Part shown: piece after piece, positions 1 through 7,299 of the stretch
Layout of the letters: each line of letters opens with the position of its first letter
Numbering within the stretch: position 1 is the first letter of the stretch
Assembly: GCA_030691865.1 (NCBI GenBank)
Contig: JAUYDL010000050.1
Location: 1-30,078, forward strand
Direction of reading: 5' to 3'
Length of the DNA stretch: 30,078 bases
Source: Candidatus Omnitrophota bacterium
Lineage (GTDB): Bacteria; Omnitrophota; Gorgyraeia; Gygaellales; Profunditerraquicolaceae
Translations under genes and position numbers: made by a program
Notes under the pieces: generated by a model
Database searches by the model: none
Told to the model about the DNA's origin: nothing
The model's input: only the letters and a program-made list of their open reading frames with translations

Positions 1-22
1 TTAAGGAAGGCAGGGAGCGGAT

Positions 23-448
23 ATGCCAAGAATTATCGGTGTTGATATACCTAAAGAGAAAAGAATTGAGATTGCCCTTACTTATTTATATGGGATAGGC
101 CGGTCCCTTTCTAATGTTGTACTTAAAGAGGCCAGGATTAATCCGGATAAACGGGCTAAAGATTTAAGCGAAGAAGAAGTTTCGCGGATTACTCAAATCC
201 TGCAAAAAGGGTCTTGGAAGATTGAAGGTGACCTGCGGCGTGATATATCTCAGAATATTAAGCGTCTTATGGATATTGGTTCCTGGAGAGGGATGCGGCA
301 TAAAAAAGGCCTGCCGGTTAGAGGGCAGCGTACACGTACAAATGCGCGCACCAGAAAAGGAAAGAAGAGAACAAATCAAGCACCAATCAAAAAAGCTGAA
401 GCCTCGCCAAAAGCCAAGGCTCCGGCAACAAGTGGGAGTAAAAAATAA
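23..448 (+). CDS. rpsM: 30S ribosomal protein S13
   Basis: This protein sits in the head of the small ribosomal subunit and contacts the P-site tRNA and the bridge to the large subunit. The 141-residue product starts with the typical MPRIIGVDIP segment and contains the conserved GxWRGxRHKKGLPVRGQRT region near residues 87-105. Family members are usually about 120 residues; here the extra length is a Lys/Ala/Pro-rich tail from about residue 114. The ATG at 23 follows an AGGGAG-like ribosome binding site. The gene leads an rpsM-rpsK-rpsD-rpoA-rplQ series, the normal alpha-operon order, so the operon's earlier members probably lie upstream of the window. The basic tail should lie on the ribosome surface (inference). 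Confidence 0.98.
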   Translation: MPRIIGVDIPKEKRIEIALTYLYGIGRSLSNVVLKEARINPDKRAKDLSEEEVSRITQILQKGSWKIEGDLRRDISQNIKRLMDIGSWRGMRHKKGLPVRGQRTRTNARTRKGKKRTNQAPIKKAEASPKAKAPATSGSKK

Positions 449-449
449 A

Positions 450-839
450 ATGGCAACAAAAGAAAAAGCAAAAAAGAAAAAAATCGCTCGCGGTGTAACC
501 AGTGGAATTGCGCATATCCAGGCAAGTTTTAATAATACGATCATTACGATAACCGATAAACAGGGTAATGTATTAGCCTGGAGCGCTCCGGGTACCGTAG
601 GTTACAGCGGTTCTAAAAAATCCACTCCTTTTGCCGCTCAGGTGGCTGCTACGGATGCTGCGCGTAAGGCTAAAGAGGTGGGGGTTAAAGAATTGGAAGT
701 TTATGTGAAGGGCCCGGGTTTTGGCAGAGAGTCAGCAATCCGCGCGCTTCAGGCAGCGGGTTTGGTGGTAACTTTAATTAAGGATGTAACGCCTATCCCT
801 CATAACGGTTGCCGTCCTAAGAAGAAAAGGAGAGTCTAA
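450..839 (+). CDS. rpsK: 30S ribosomal protein S11
   Basis: S11 is a platform protein of the 30S subunit, near the mRNA exit path. The 129-residue product shows the conserved core: GVTSGIAHIQASFNNTIITI, SAGxxGYSGSKKSTPFAAQVAA-like segments, GPGFGRESAIRALQAAGL and the C-terminal PIPHNGCRPKKKRRV. An in-frame reading extends upstream to 222, but that stretch overlaps rpsM and has no S11 homology. The ATG at 450, one base after the rpsM stop, gives the normal length, with a GGGAG motif at 434-438 about 11 bases before it. The tight spacing implies translational coupling with rpsM. Confidence 0.98.
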   Translation: MATKEKAKKKKIARGVTSGIAHIQASFNNTIITITDKQGNVLAWSAPGTVGYSGSKKSTPFAAQVAATDAARKAKEVGVKELEVYVKGPGFGRESAIRALQAAGLVVTLIKDVTPIPHNGCRPKKKRRV

Positions 840-842
840 TTT

Positions 843-1472
843 ATGGGCCGCTATATTGGTGCAGTTTGCAGGTTATGCCGTAGACAGGGGGAGAAACTGT
901 TTTTAAAAGGGACTAAATGCCAGACTGAAAAATGCGCAGCGGCTAAAAGAGCGTATCCGCCGGGCCAGCATGGACAAGGCCGCAGGCAGAAGCTCTCTAA
1001 TTACGGAGTACAGCTGAAAGAAAAACAAAAGGTTAAAAGAATTTACGGGGTCTTGGAAAGACAGTTCCGTAAATATTTCAAAGTTGCCTCTAAGACTAAA
1101 GGGGTAACCGGTAAGGTGCTTTTACAATTATTAGAGCGCAGGCTCGATAATGTGGTTTTTCGTATGGGGCTGGGCATCTCTCGCTCACAGGCACGCCAGA
1201 TTGTCAGGCATAATTTTATCGCGGTTAATTCCCGCCGGGTTAATATTCCATCATATTTAGTGGATAAGGATGATCTGATTGAAGTTAAGGCTAAGGATAA
1301 GGCTAAGGTCAAGATTAAGGATAATCTGGAGCTCTCTAAGGATAGGACCGTCCCCGGTTGGCTGGAATTTAGCGCCGCGGATATGAAGGGAAAGGTCTTA
1401 AGGCTTCCGGAGAAAACCGATATTCAGCAACCGATACAAGAGCAGTTGATCGTTGAGTTATATTCCAAGTAA
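843..1472 (+). CDS. rpsD: 30S ribosomal protein S4
   Basis: S4 is a primary 16S rRNA-binding protein that nucleates 30S assembly; in many bacteria it also represses the alpha operon translationally. The product has 209 residues, the usual size. Cys9, Cys12, Cys26 and Cys31 form a CxxC-x13-C-x4-C pattern, so this is the zinc-binding (C+) form of S4. Around residues 95-160 is the S4 RNA-binding domain (RRLDNVVFRMG, SRSQARQIVRHNFIAVNSRRVNIPS). It starts three bases after rpsK and is followed 49 bases later by rpoA, as in the standard alpha operon. Confidence 0.98.
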   Translation: MGRYIGAVCRLCRRQGEKLFLKGTKCQTEKCAAAKRAYPPGQHGQGRRQKLSNYGVQLKEKQKVKRIYGVLERQFRKYFKVASKTKGVTGKVLLQLLERRLDNVVFRMGLGISRSQARQIVRHNFIAVNSRRVNIPSYLVDKDDLIEVKAKDKAKVKIKDNLELSKDRTVPGWLEFSAADMKGKVLRLPEKTDIQQPIQEQLIVELYSK

Positions 1473-1521
1473 CCAGGAAATTAATTAAGTAGTTTTATTA
1501 AATATAATCATGGGGGGAAAG

Positions 1522-2511
1522 ATGGGAATAAAATGGAGAGATTTTCAGTTTCCTAAAAAGCTTGAATGTGACGAGTCAACCTATACCGATACTTACGGGA
1601 AGTTTCAGGCGGCTCCTTTTGAAAGAGGATATGGCGTGACTTTGGGCAACTCTTTAAGAAGGGTCCTGCTTTCTTCGATCGAGGGTAGCGCGGTTACGGC
1701 GATTAAAATTGCCGGAATTTCTCATGAGTTCTCTACAATCCCCGGTGTCCTGGAGGATGTCCCGGAAATTATTTTGAATATCAAAAGCATAGTTTTAAAT
1801 TCTCATTCCAAGATTCCTAAAACAATTTATTTAAAAGCGGATAAGAAAGGCGTAATTAAAGCTAAAGATATCAAGACAGATGAGACAATTGAGATCATTA
1901 ATCCCGAATTGCATATTGCCACGCTCACCAAGGATACCAAGCTGAATATCGAGATGGAGGTATCGCGCGGCCGAGGTTATGTCACTGGAGAGTTGAATAA
2001 AAGAGAAGATAAAACTTCCGGTTTCATTGCCATTGATTCAATATTTACTCCGATTAAGAAGATTAATTATTTTGTGGAGAATACCCGTGTAGGGCAGCGT
2101 ACAGATTATGACAAGTTGATCCTTGAAATTTGGACTAATGGCAGCATTAATCCTAAAGATGCCCTGCTCTACGGCTCCAATATTCTGCAAAGGCATTTGG
2201 ATATCTTTGTAAGTTTTGGTCAGTTACCCGAGGATATCGCAGAAGAAGAGCCGGAAATGACCAAGGAAGATGCAGTCTTGTATGAAAAATTAAGGCTGCC
2301 GATTTCAGAGCTTGAGCTTTCAGTCAGAAGCTCTAATTGTTTAAGAGAAGCAGGGATTAAGACTATTGCCGACTTAGTCAAGAGGAGCGAAGAGGAGATG
2401 CTTAACTTTAAGAACTTTGGTAAGAAGTCTCTTACTGAGATTCAAGAGCTCTTGGTAGGTATGGGAGTCAGTTTAGGGATGCAGGTTGATCCTAAGAAAA
2501 TAAAGAAATGA
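1522..2511 (+). CDS. rpoA: DNA-directed RNA polymerase subunit alpha
   Basis: The alpha subunit dimerises to nucleate RNA polymerase assembly, and its C-terminal domain contacts UP elements and activators. The N-terminal domain is recognisable from FERGYGVTLGNSLRRVLLSS and GVLEDVPEIILNIK, and the C-terminal helix-hairpin-helix domain from about residue 255 (NCLREAGIKTIADL, FGKKSLTEIQELL). I chose ATG 1522 because the purine-rich GGGGGGAAAG at 1512-1521 then serves as ribosome binding site and the length is a normal 329 residues. An ATG at 1510, four codons upstream, would place the SD inside the gene. The stop overlaps the rplQ start in an ATGA junction. Confidence 0.98.
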   Translation: MGIKWRDFQFPKKLECDESTYTDTYGKFQAAPFERGYGVTLGNSLRRVLLSSIEGSAVTAIKIAGISHEFSTIPGVLEDVPEIILNIKSIVLNSHSKIPKTIYLKADKKGVIKAKDIKTDETIEIINPELHIATLTKDTKLNIEMEVSRGRGYVTGELNKREDKTSGFIAIDSIFTPIKKINYFVENTRVGQRTDYDKLILEIWTNGSINPKDALLYGSNILQRHLDIFVSFGQLPEDIAEEEPEMTKEDAVLYEKLRLPISELELSVRSSNCLREAGIKTIADLVKRSEEEMLNFKNFGKKSLTEIQELLVGMGVSLGMQVDPKKIKK

Positions 2512-3077
2512 GACACGCAAAGAAAAGGCTGCAGTTAAGTCGTTTTGGTAGTTGGCATGATGCCACGATCAGGAGTTTGGCTAGAAACATGGTCATCTGC
2601 CAGAGTATTAAAACTACTTTGACTAGAGCTAAAGCCAGTAAGCAATTGATTGAAAAACTTATAACTTTGGGTAAGAAAAATACGCTTTTTGCCCGTAGGC
2701 AAGCGCAAAAAGTTTTGGGTGAGCATAAGTTAGTCAATCTGCTTTTTAATGAAATTGCGCCGCGTTTTGCCAAACGCAATAGCGGTTTCACCAGGATCAT
2801 TGGTTTAGGCAAACGCCGTGGGGATAATGCCGAAATGGTCATTTTTGAGTTTACCGAATTAAAGATTAAAGAAGCCAAGAAACCAAAGCCGGCTAAGGAA
2901 CTAAAACCGCAAGCCGCTGTCGAAGATATTGAGGGTGCACAGAAGAAATCTATACCGGAACAAAAGAAGGAATCCAAGATAGCAATTAAAGATAAACCGA
3001 TTGACGAAAAAAAGCCGCAGAAGAAGTTTATGGGCGGCTTAAGGACGATATTTAAGAAGAAAAGTGATTCTTTATAA
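2508..3077 (+). CDS. rplQ: 50S ribosomal protein L17 with long basic C-terminal extension
   Basis: L17 lies near the peptide exit tunnel of the large subunit. Residues 1 to about 117 are a normal L17 core: MRHAKKRLQLSR, HDATIRSLARNMV, KTTLTRAKASKQLIEKLITL, and a C-terminal GFTRIIGLGKRRGDNAEMVIFE segment. The remaining 70 or so residues are an unusual Lys/Pro/Glu-rich low-complexity tail, making 189 residues against the family's usual 115-130. The start overlaps the rpoA stop by four bases, so translation is probably coupled. It closes the ribosomal block. The tail's role is unknown; it could be a disordered surface extension (inference). Confidence 0.97.
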   Translation: MRHAKKRLQLSRFGSWHDATIRSLARNMVICQSIKTTLTRAKASKQLIEKLITLGKKNTLFARRQAQKVLGEHKLVNLLFNEIAPRFAKRNSGFTRIIGLGKRRGDNAEMVIFEFTELKIKEAKKPKPAKELKPQAAVEDIEGAQKKSIPEQKKESKIAIKDKPIDEKKPQKKFMGGLRTIFKKKSDSL

Positions 3078-3092
3078 ATAAAGAAAAACTTT

Positions 3093-4268
3093 ATGAAAAT
3101 AGAAACAAGGCTTGCTGAGCGCCTGAAAAAAATAAATCCATCCGCAACATTAGCAATCACCTCTGTAGCCAAAAAGCTTAAAAGCGCAGGTAAGGATATT
3201 GTTAATTTTGCCGCCGGGGAGCCGGATTTTGATACTCCTGATTTTATCAAGGAGGCGGCAATCCAGGCAATAAAATCAGGATTTACCAAGTATACCCCTA
3301 CCACCGGCACCGCGGAATTAAAAAAGCTCATTTGTCAGAAATTCAAAAAAGATAATTCCTTAGAATACTCCCCCGACCAAATTATTGTTTCAAACGGCGC
3401 AAAGCATAGTATTTATAATGCGCTGATGGTACTCCTGAATCGCTCTGATGAGGTACTCATCCCCTTGCCTTATTGGGTGAGCTATCCGGAGATGGTTAAC
3501 CTCTGCGAAGCCACTGTGCGTTTTATCAAGACGACTGCGGCAAATAATTTTAAAATCACCGCGCAAGATCTGGCCAAGCACATCACGCCCAAAACTAAAA
3601 TCTTGATTCTTAATAGCCCGTCAAACCCCACCGGTTCAGTTTACAATAAAGAAGATTTAGTCGGGATTGCTAAAATCTGCGCAGACAAGAATATCTTTGT
3701 GATTAGTGATGAGATTTATGAAAAGATAATTTTTGACGGTTTAAAACATGAATCCATTGCTGGTTTTAATAAAGATATCTATGATTTAACGATTACGGTT
3801 AACGGTTTGTCCAAGAGCCATTCGATGACCGGCTGGCGTATTGGCTATCTTGGCGCTCCGCCCGACGTAGCGGCCGCTATTTCAAACCTGCAGGATCATT
3901 CAACTTCTAATCCTAATTCTATTGCCCAGAAAGCAGCCGAGGCCGCCTTAAGTGCTCCGGATGATTTTTCGAATAAATTATGTCAGGAGTTTGCCAAGCG
4001 AAGAGATTATTTAGCCGCCAGGATTAAAGAGATTAAGGGTTTGGATTTCTATCTGCCGCAGGGAGCATTTTATATGTTTTGCAATATTTCTAAAACCGGC
4101 TTGGATTCGATGACTTTTGCCAAGCGGTTACTGGATGAAGAGTATGTAAGTCTTATTCCGGGCAGCGCCTTTGGATTGGATGATCATATCAGAATAAGTT
4201 TTGCCACCAGTATAAGTGAATTGCAAAAAGGTATGGATAGAATGGAGAAATGGATTGCGAAGTTTTAA
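3093..4268 (+). CDS. aspC: Pyridoxal-phosphate aspartate aminotransferase (class I)
   Basis: This is a fold-type I PLP aminotransferase, most likely exchanging amino groups between aspartate and 2-oxoglutarate to link oxaloacetate with amino-acid synthesis. The 391-residue sequence has the family landmarks in order: FAAGEPDFDTP (about 39-49), YTPTTGTAELK, NSPSNPTG (174-181), SDEIYE (205-210), the PLP-lysine segment NGLSKSHSMTGWRIGY with Lys241, and a C-terminal arginine in DHIRISFA. This matches the AspB/Thermus-type (subgroup I-gamma) enzymes. It begins 15 bases after rplQ and precedes the TCA-type genes, which fits an oxaloacetate-linked role. Exact amino-acid specificity cannot be read from sequence. 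Confidence 0.9.
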   Translation: MKIETRLAERLKKINPSATLAITSVAKKLKSAGKDIVNFAAGEPDFDTPDFIKEAAIQAIKSGFTKYTPTTGTAELKKLICQKFKKDNSLEYSPDQIIVSNGAKHSIYNALMVLLNRSDEVLIPLPYWVSYPEMVNLCEATVRFIKTTAANNFKITAQDLAKHITPKTKILILNSPSNPTGSVYNKEDLVGIAKICADKNIFVISDEIYEKIIFDGLKHESIAGFNKDIYDLTITVNGLSKSHSMTGWRIGYLGAPPDVAAAISNLQDHSTSNPNSIAQKAAEAALSAPDDFSNKLCQEFAKRRDYLAARIKEIKGLDFYLPQGAFYMFCNISKTGLDSMTFAKRLLDEEYVSLIPGSAFGLDDHIRISFATSISELQKGMDRMEKWIAKF

Positions 4269-4284
4269 AATTAGGGTAAAATTA

Positions 4285-4368
4285 GGGGACGGTTCTATTT
4301 TTTATTATTTTTTAAATTAAAAAAATAGAACCGTCCCCATGATTCTCTAAAAAAATAGAACCGTCCCC
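4285..4368. repeat. Palindromic GGGGACGGTTCTATTTTT repeat with an extra half-copy
   Basis: GGGGACGGTTCTATTTTT at 4285-4302 is followed, after an 18-base AT-rich spacer, by its perfect reverse complement at 4321-4338. A further copy of that second arm lies at 4351-4368. The element fills the gap between the aminotransferase and the LeuC-like gene and abuts the latter's first possible ATG. The same palindrome recurs at 28737-28791. Such dispersed short palindromes resemble REP/MITE-like elements mobilised by REP-associated tyrosine transposases encoded elsewhere (known for the class; not shown here). Confidence 0.9.
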
Positions 4369-4380
4369 ATGTTTTTAAAA

Positions 4381-5634
4381 ATGCCAAAGACAATAGCAGA
4401 AAAAATTTTAAGTAAACACGCTGGTAAAGATTTACAAGCGGGCGATTTTGCTGTTTGTAAGGTAGATTTTGCCTTTGGCCAGGATGGCACTTCATCAATA
4501 ATTATTGATCGGATCAAGGAACTAGGGGTAACAAAATTAAAGACTTCATTTTGTATGGTTATTGATCACAGCGCCCCCAGCCCCAGCGAAGGGGTATCCA
4601 GGGTGCATAAGAAGATGCGCGATTTTTCGAAAAATTTTAAAACAGAAATTTTCGATATTGGCTGCGGAGTTTGTCATCAGGTTATTCCGGAATCCGGCAA
4701 GGTTCTACCGGGAGATTTGGTTTTAGGCGCGGATTCCCATACTTGTACATACGGGGCAATTGGCGCATTTTCTACCGGTGTTGGTTCTACGGATTTAGCC
4801 ATCGTTCTTGCTACCGGAAAAAATTGGTTTAAGGTGCCCTCGACTATAAAAATTATCGTTAATGGCAAGCTGGCAGGCGGTGTTTTTGCCAAGGATATTA
4901 TCCTGCATATAATTGGTAAACTAAAAAGCGACGGGGCAACCTATAAAGCTATTGAGTTTTCCGGGCCGGTAATTGATAATTTGGGAATGGATGGGCGCTT
5001 TACCATAGCTAATATGTTAGTGGAGATGGGCGCTAAAGCCGGCTTTATGCCGGTGGATAAAAAAACTGTTGACTGGTTAAAACTCAGGGGCCTTAAGAAC
5101 AAGAGGATTGAAAATATCTCTGCAGATAAAGGGGCAGTTTATGAGAGCGTTTATGAATTTGATACCTCTAAGCTTAAGCCGATGATTTCTATGCCACACA
5201 GTGTAGATAATGTTGCCCAAGCCTCCTCCTTAAATAAGGTGAAAATAAGTGAAGCTTTTTTGGGTACATGTACTAATGGCCGTATAGATGATTTTAAGGC
5301 AGCGGCAAAAGTTTTAAATAAACGCAAAGTTAGCCCTGAGGTTAAGTTTATTATTGCTCCCAGCTCACGCCAGGTTTATCTGGAGGCCTTACGGTACGGC
5401 TTGGTTGAAATATTTATTAAAGCGGGCGCAGTTATTGTTGCCCCCGGCTGCGGTCCTTGTGTGGGCACGCATAATGGTATTCCTAGTGATAACGAAGCCG
5501 TGATTTCAACTGCCAATCGTAATTTTAAAGGTAGAATGGGAAATCCCGCGGCGTTTATTTATTTAGCTTCTCCGGCAACAGTGGCAGCTTCGGCACTTAA
5601 AGGTTACATCAGCGATCCCAGGGCTTACTTCTAA
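4381..5634 (+). CDS. leuC: Aconitase/3-isopropylmalate dehydratase-type large subunit (LeuC family)
   Basis: This is the large [4Fe-4S] subunit of a two-subunit hydro-lyase. Visible landmarks are HSAPSPSEGV, DIGCGVCHQV, GADSHTCTYGA, GTCTNGRIDD and APGCGPCVGTHNG; the last three supply the cluster cysteines. At about 417 residues it is the short bacterial/archaeal LeuC/homoaconitase type, not the monomeric AcnA/AcnB type. Neighbours are the matching small subunit, isocitrate dehydrogenase and malate dehydrogenase. I therefore infer citrate-isocitrate isomerisation (aconitase) as at least as likely as leucine synthesis. ATG 4381 starts the conserved MPKTIAEKIL; ATG 4369 is formed at the edge of the repeat. 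Neither has a clear ribosome binding site. Confidence 0.88.
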   Translation: MPKTIAEKILSKHAGKDLQAGDFAVCKVDFAFGQDGTSSIIIDRIKELGVTKLKTSFCMVIDHSAPSPSEGVSRVHKKMRDFSKNFKTEIFDIGCGVCHQVIPESGKVLPGDLVLGADSHTCTYGAIGAFSTGVGSTDLAIVLATGKNWFKVPSTIKIIVNGKLAGGVFAKDIILHIIGKLKSDGATYKAIEFSGPVIDNLGMDGRFTIANMLVEMGAKAGFMPVDKKTVDWLKLRGLKNKRIENISADKGAVYESVYEFDTSKLKPMISMPHSVDNVAQASSLNKVKISEAFLGTCTNGRIDDFKAAAKVLNKRKVSPEVKFIIAPSSRQVYLEALRYGLVEIFIKAGAVIVAPGCGPCVGTHNGIPSDNEAVISTANRNFKGRMGNPAAFIYLASPATVAASALKGYISDPRAYF

Positions 5635-5645
5635 GTAAGGGGTGG

Positions 5646-5751
5646 CCCCTGTTCGCCTCTGCTGGAGAAGGGATTTTCTGGATAAAAGATTAAGGAGGAC
5701 CCTCGTTCGCTTCGCTCACGAGGATTCTTCTGGATGAGACTTAAAGGAGGA
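5646..5751 (+). repeat. Imperfect tandem repeat (two copies of about 52 bases) ahead of pilT
   Basis: Two adjacent, similar segments lie at about 5646-5699 and 5700-5751. Each runs from a C-rich start through GTTCGC, a TTCTGGAT block and a final TTAAGGAGGA/TTAAAGGAGGA. The second contains a small hairpin, CCTCGT (5701-5706) with ACGAGG (5718-5723), around a TTCGCTTCGCTC core. The final AAAGGAGG is the pilT ribosome binding site, and the first copy ends in an equally good SD with no gene after it. It looks like a local duplication of the leader. Confidence 0.6.
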
Positions 5752-5755
5752 ATTT

Positions 5756-6802
5756 ATGGAAATTCGTGATTTGCTTCTAATGTGTATTGAAAAGAATGCT
5801 TCGGATTTACATCTTACGGAAAAAGAACCGCCGATTTTACGGATTGATGGCAGGTTGCTGCGTACTAATCTGGAGACATTGAGTAAACAGGATTTAAAGA
5901 AGATGCTCTATAGTGTTCTTTCTAATACTCAGAAAGAAATTTTCGAGCGGGAATTGGAATTGGATTTTTCACTGGCCTTGCCCGGTTTAGACCGTTTTCG
6001 GATAAATATTCATTTGCAGAGAGGTTGTGTCGAAGGAGCTTTTCGCCGAATTCCTATTGAAATACCTACGGTTGAGAAGTTAGGTTTACCACAGATTATA
6101 ACGGATTTAGCGCGTAAGCCAAACGGTTTAGTTTTGATCACCGGTCCTACGGGTATGGGTAAAACAACAACCTTAGCTGCGATGATCGATCTGATTAACA
6201 GCGAACGGGAGTGTTTGGTTACTTGTATTGAAGATCCGATAGAGTTTATTTATGTTAATAAAAAAAGCATTATTAAACAGCGCGAAGTTTATGCGGATAC
6301 GCATTCTTTTGCTCAGGCCTTGCGGCATGCTTTACGCCAGGATCCCAATGTCATCGTGGTAGGGGAGATGCGTGATCTGGAGACTATCTCTACCGCATTG
6401 ACTGCCGCTGAAACCGGACATCTGGTTTTAGCTACTTTACATACTCCGGATGCCCCGCAAACTGTCTCCAGAATTATTGATGTTTTTCCGCCGCATCAGC
6501 AGCAGCAAGTTAAATTGCAGCTTTCTGATTGTTTGCAGGGAGTAGTTTCACAGCTTTTGCTTCCGCATGCCTCAGGAACTGGCAGGGTGTTGGCTACGGA
6601 GGTTATGGTGGCTACCTCCAGTATTCGCAATCTTATCCGTGAGCAGCAGATTGAGCAGATTCCCACCGCCATGCAGACAGGTTTACAATATGGCATGAAT
6701 ACCATGGATAGCTGCCTTAAAACTCTGATGCAGAAAGGATTAATTACTTTGGATGTAGCGATGTCTAAAATAAAAAATAAGGAAGAGTTTAAGCAGCTAT
6801 GA
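5756..6802 (+). CDS. pilT: Type IV pilus retraction-type ATPase PilT
   Basis: PilT hexamers power retraction of type IV pili at the inner membrane. The 348-residue product matches PilT length and layout: N-terminal PAS-like domain with ASDLHLTEKEPPILRIDG (about 15-32), Walker A GPTGMGKTTT (130-139), Asp box CIEDPIEF, Walker B VIVVGEMRDLETI, His box HLVLATLHTPDA and the PilT-typical SIRNLIREQQIEQI near the C terminus. A strong AAAGGAGG precedes ATG 5756. The gene overlaps the small hydro-lyase subunit by four bases and sits between that enzyme's two subunit genes, an odd place for a motility gene. No other pilus genes are in the window; PilT-family proteins also act in surface sensing and DNA uptake. 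Confidence 0.93.
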   Translation: MEIRDLLLMCIEKNASDLHLTEKEPPILRIDGRLLRTNLETLSKQDLKKMLYSVLSNTQKEIFERELELDFSLALPGLDRFRINIHLQRGCVEGAFRRIPIEIPTVEKLGLPQIITDLARKPNGLVLITGPTGMGKTTTLAAMIDLINSERECLVTCIEDPIEFIYVNKKSIIKQREVYADTHSFAQALRHALRQDPNVIVVGEMRDLETISTALTAAETGHLVLATLHTPDAPQTVSRIIDVFPPHQQQQVKLQLSDCLQGVVSQLLLPHASGTGRVLATEVMVATSSIRNLIREQQIEQIPTAMQTGLQYGMNTMDSCLKTLMQKGLITLDVAMSKIKNKEEFKQL

Positions 6803-7299
6803 GTATCACGGGAAAAAGCGTAAAACTCGGTGATAATATTAATACGGATTTTATTATTTCCGGCAGGTATAAGTTTGCCATTACCGACATGAAGGAGTTG
6901 GCCAAACATATTATGGAGGATATTGATCCTAATTTTGCGCAGAAGATTGTACCAGGTGAGTCTATTATTGTCGCCGGCAATAATTTTGGCATGGGCTCTA
7001 GCCGTGAGCAGGCTCCTTTAGTAATTAAAGAAGCAGGGATTGTAGCGGTTTTATCAGGCCAATTTGCGCGTATATTTTTCCGTAATGGTTTTAATATCGG
7101 TTTACCCCTGATTGAAACTGATACTAGTAAAATTGATGAGGGTGATCAGTTGCAGATTGATTTAGATAAGGGGTTGGTGAAGAATCTAACTAAGGGGATG
7201 GATTTAGAGATTAAACCCTTACCTAAATTCATGCAGGATCTTTTGGCCGAAGGCGGAATAATCAATTATTATAAAAAATACGGAGAGATCAAAATTTAA
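6799..7299 (+). CDS. leuD: Aconitase/3-isopropylmalate dehydratase-type small subunit (LeuD family)
   Basis: This is the swivelling small subunit that completes the active site of the LeuC-type large subunit. The 166-residue product has the family pattern: GDNINTDFIISGRYKF near the N terminus (a substrate-selecting loop), VAGNNFGMGSSREQAPLVIKEAG (about 55-77) and an FRNGFNIGLP segment. The length matches the archaeal-type LeuD/homoaconitase small subunits of about 160-170 residues. It overlaps pilT by four bases (ATGA) and is followed immediately by isocitrate dehydrogenase. That supports an aconitase role in a citrate-to-2-oxoglutarate segment; leucine or homocitrate chemistry cannot be excluded. 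Confidence 0.88.
   Translation: MSITGKSVKLGDNINTDFIISGRYKFAITDMKELAKHIMEDIDPNFAQKIVPGESIIVAGNNFGMGSSREQAPLVIKEAGIVAVLSGQFARIFFRNGFNIGLPLIETDTSKIDEGDQLQIDLDKGLVKNLTKGMDLEIKPLPKFMQDLLAEGGIINYYKKYGEIKI

Noticed and set aside
222..449. Upstream extension of the S11 frame overlapping rpsM
   Set aside because: The extra 76 residues do not match S11 and lie inside S13; the ATG at 450 gives the standard protein.
2492..3331. Long 279-codon open frame on the minus strand across rplQ and the aspC start
   Set aside because: It is antisense to the L17 gene and its lysine-rich tail, has low-complexity Ser/Phe/Leu-rich content expected from the complement of such DNA, and shows no recognisable domain.
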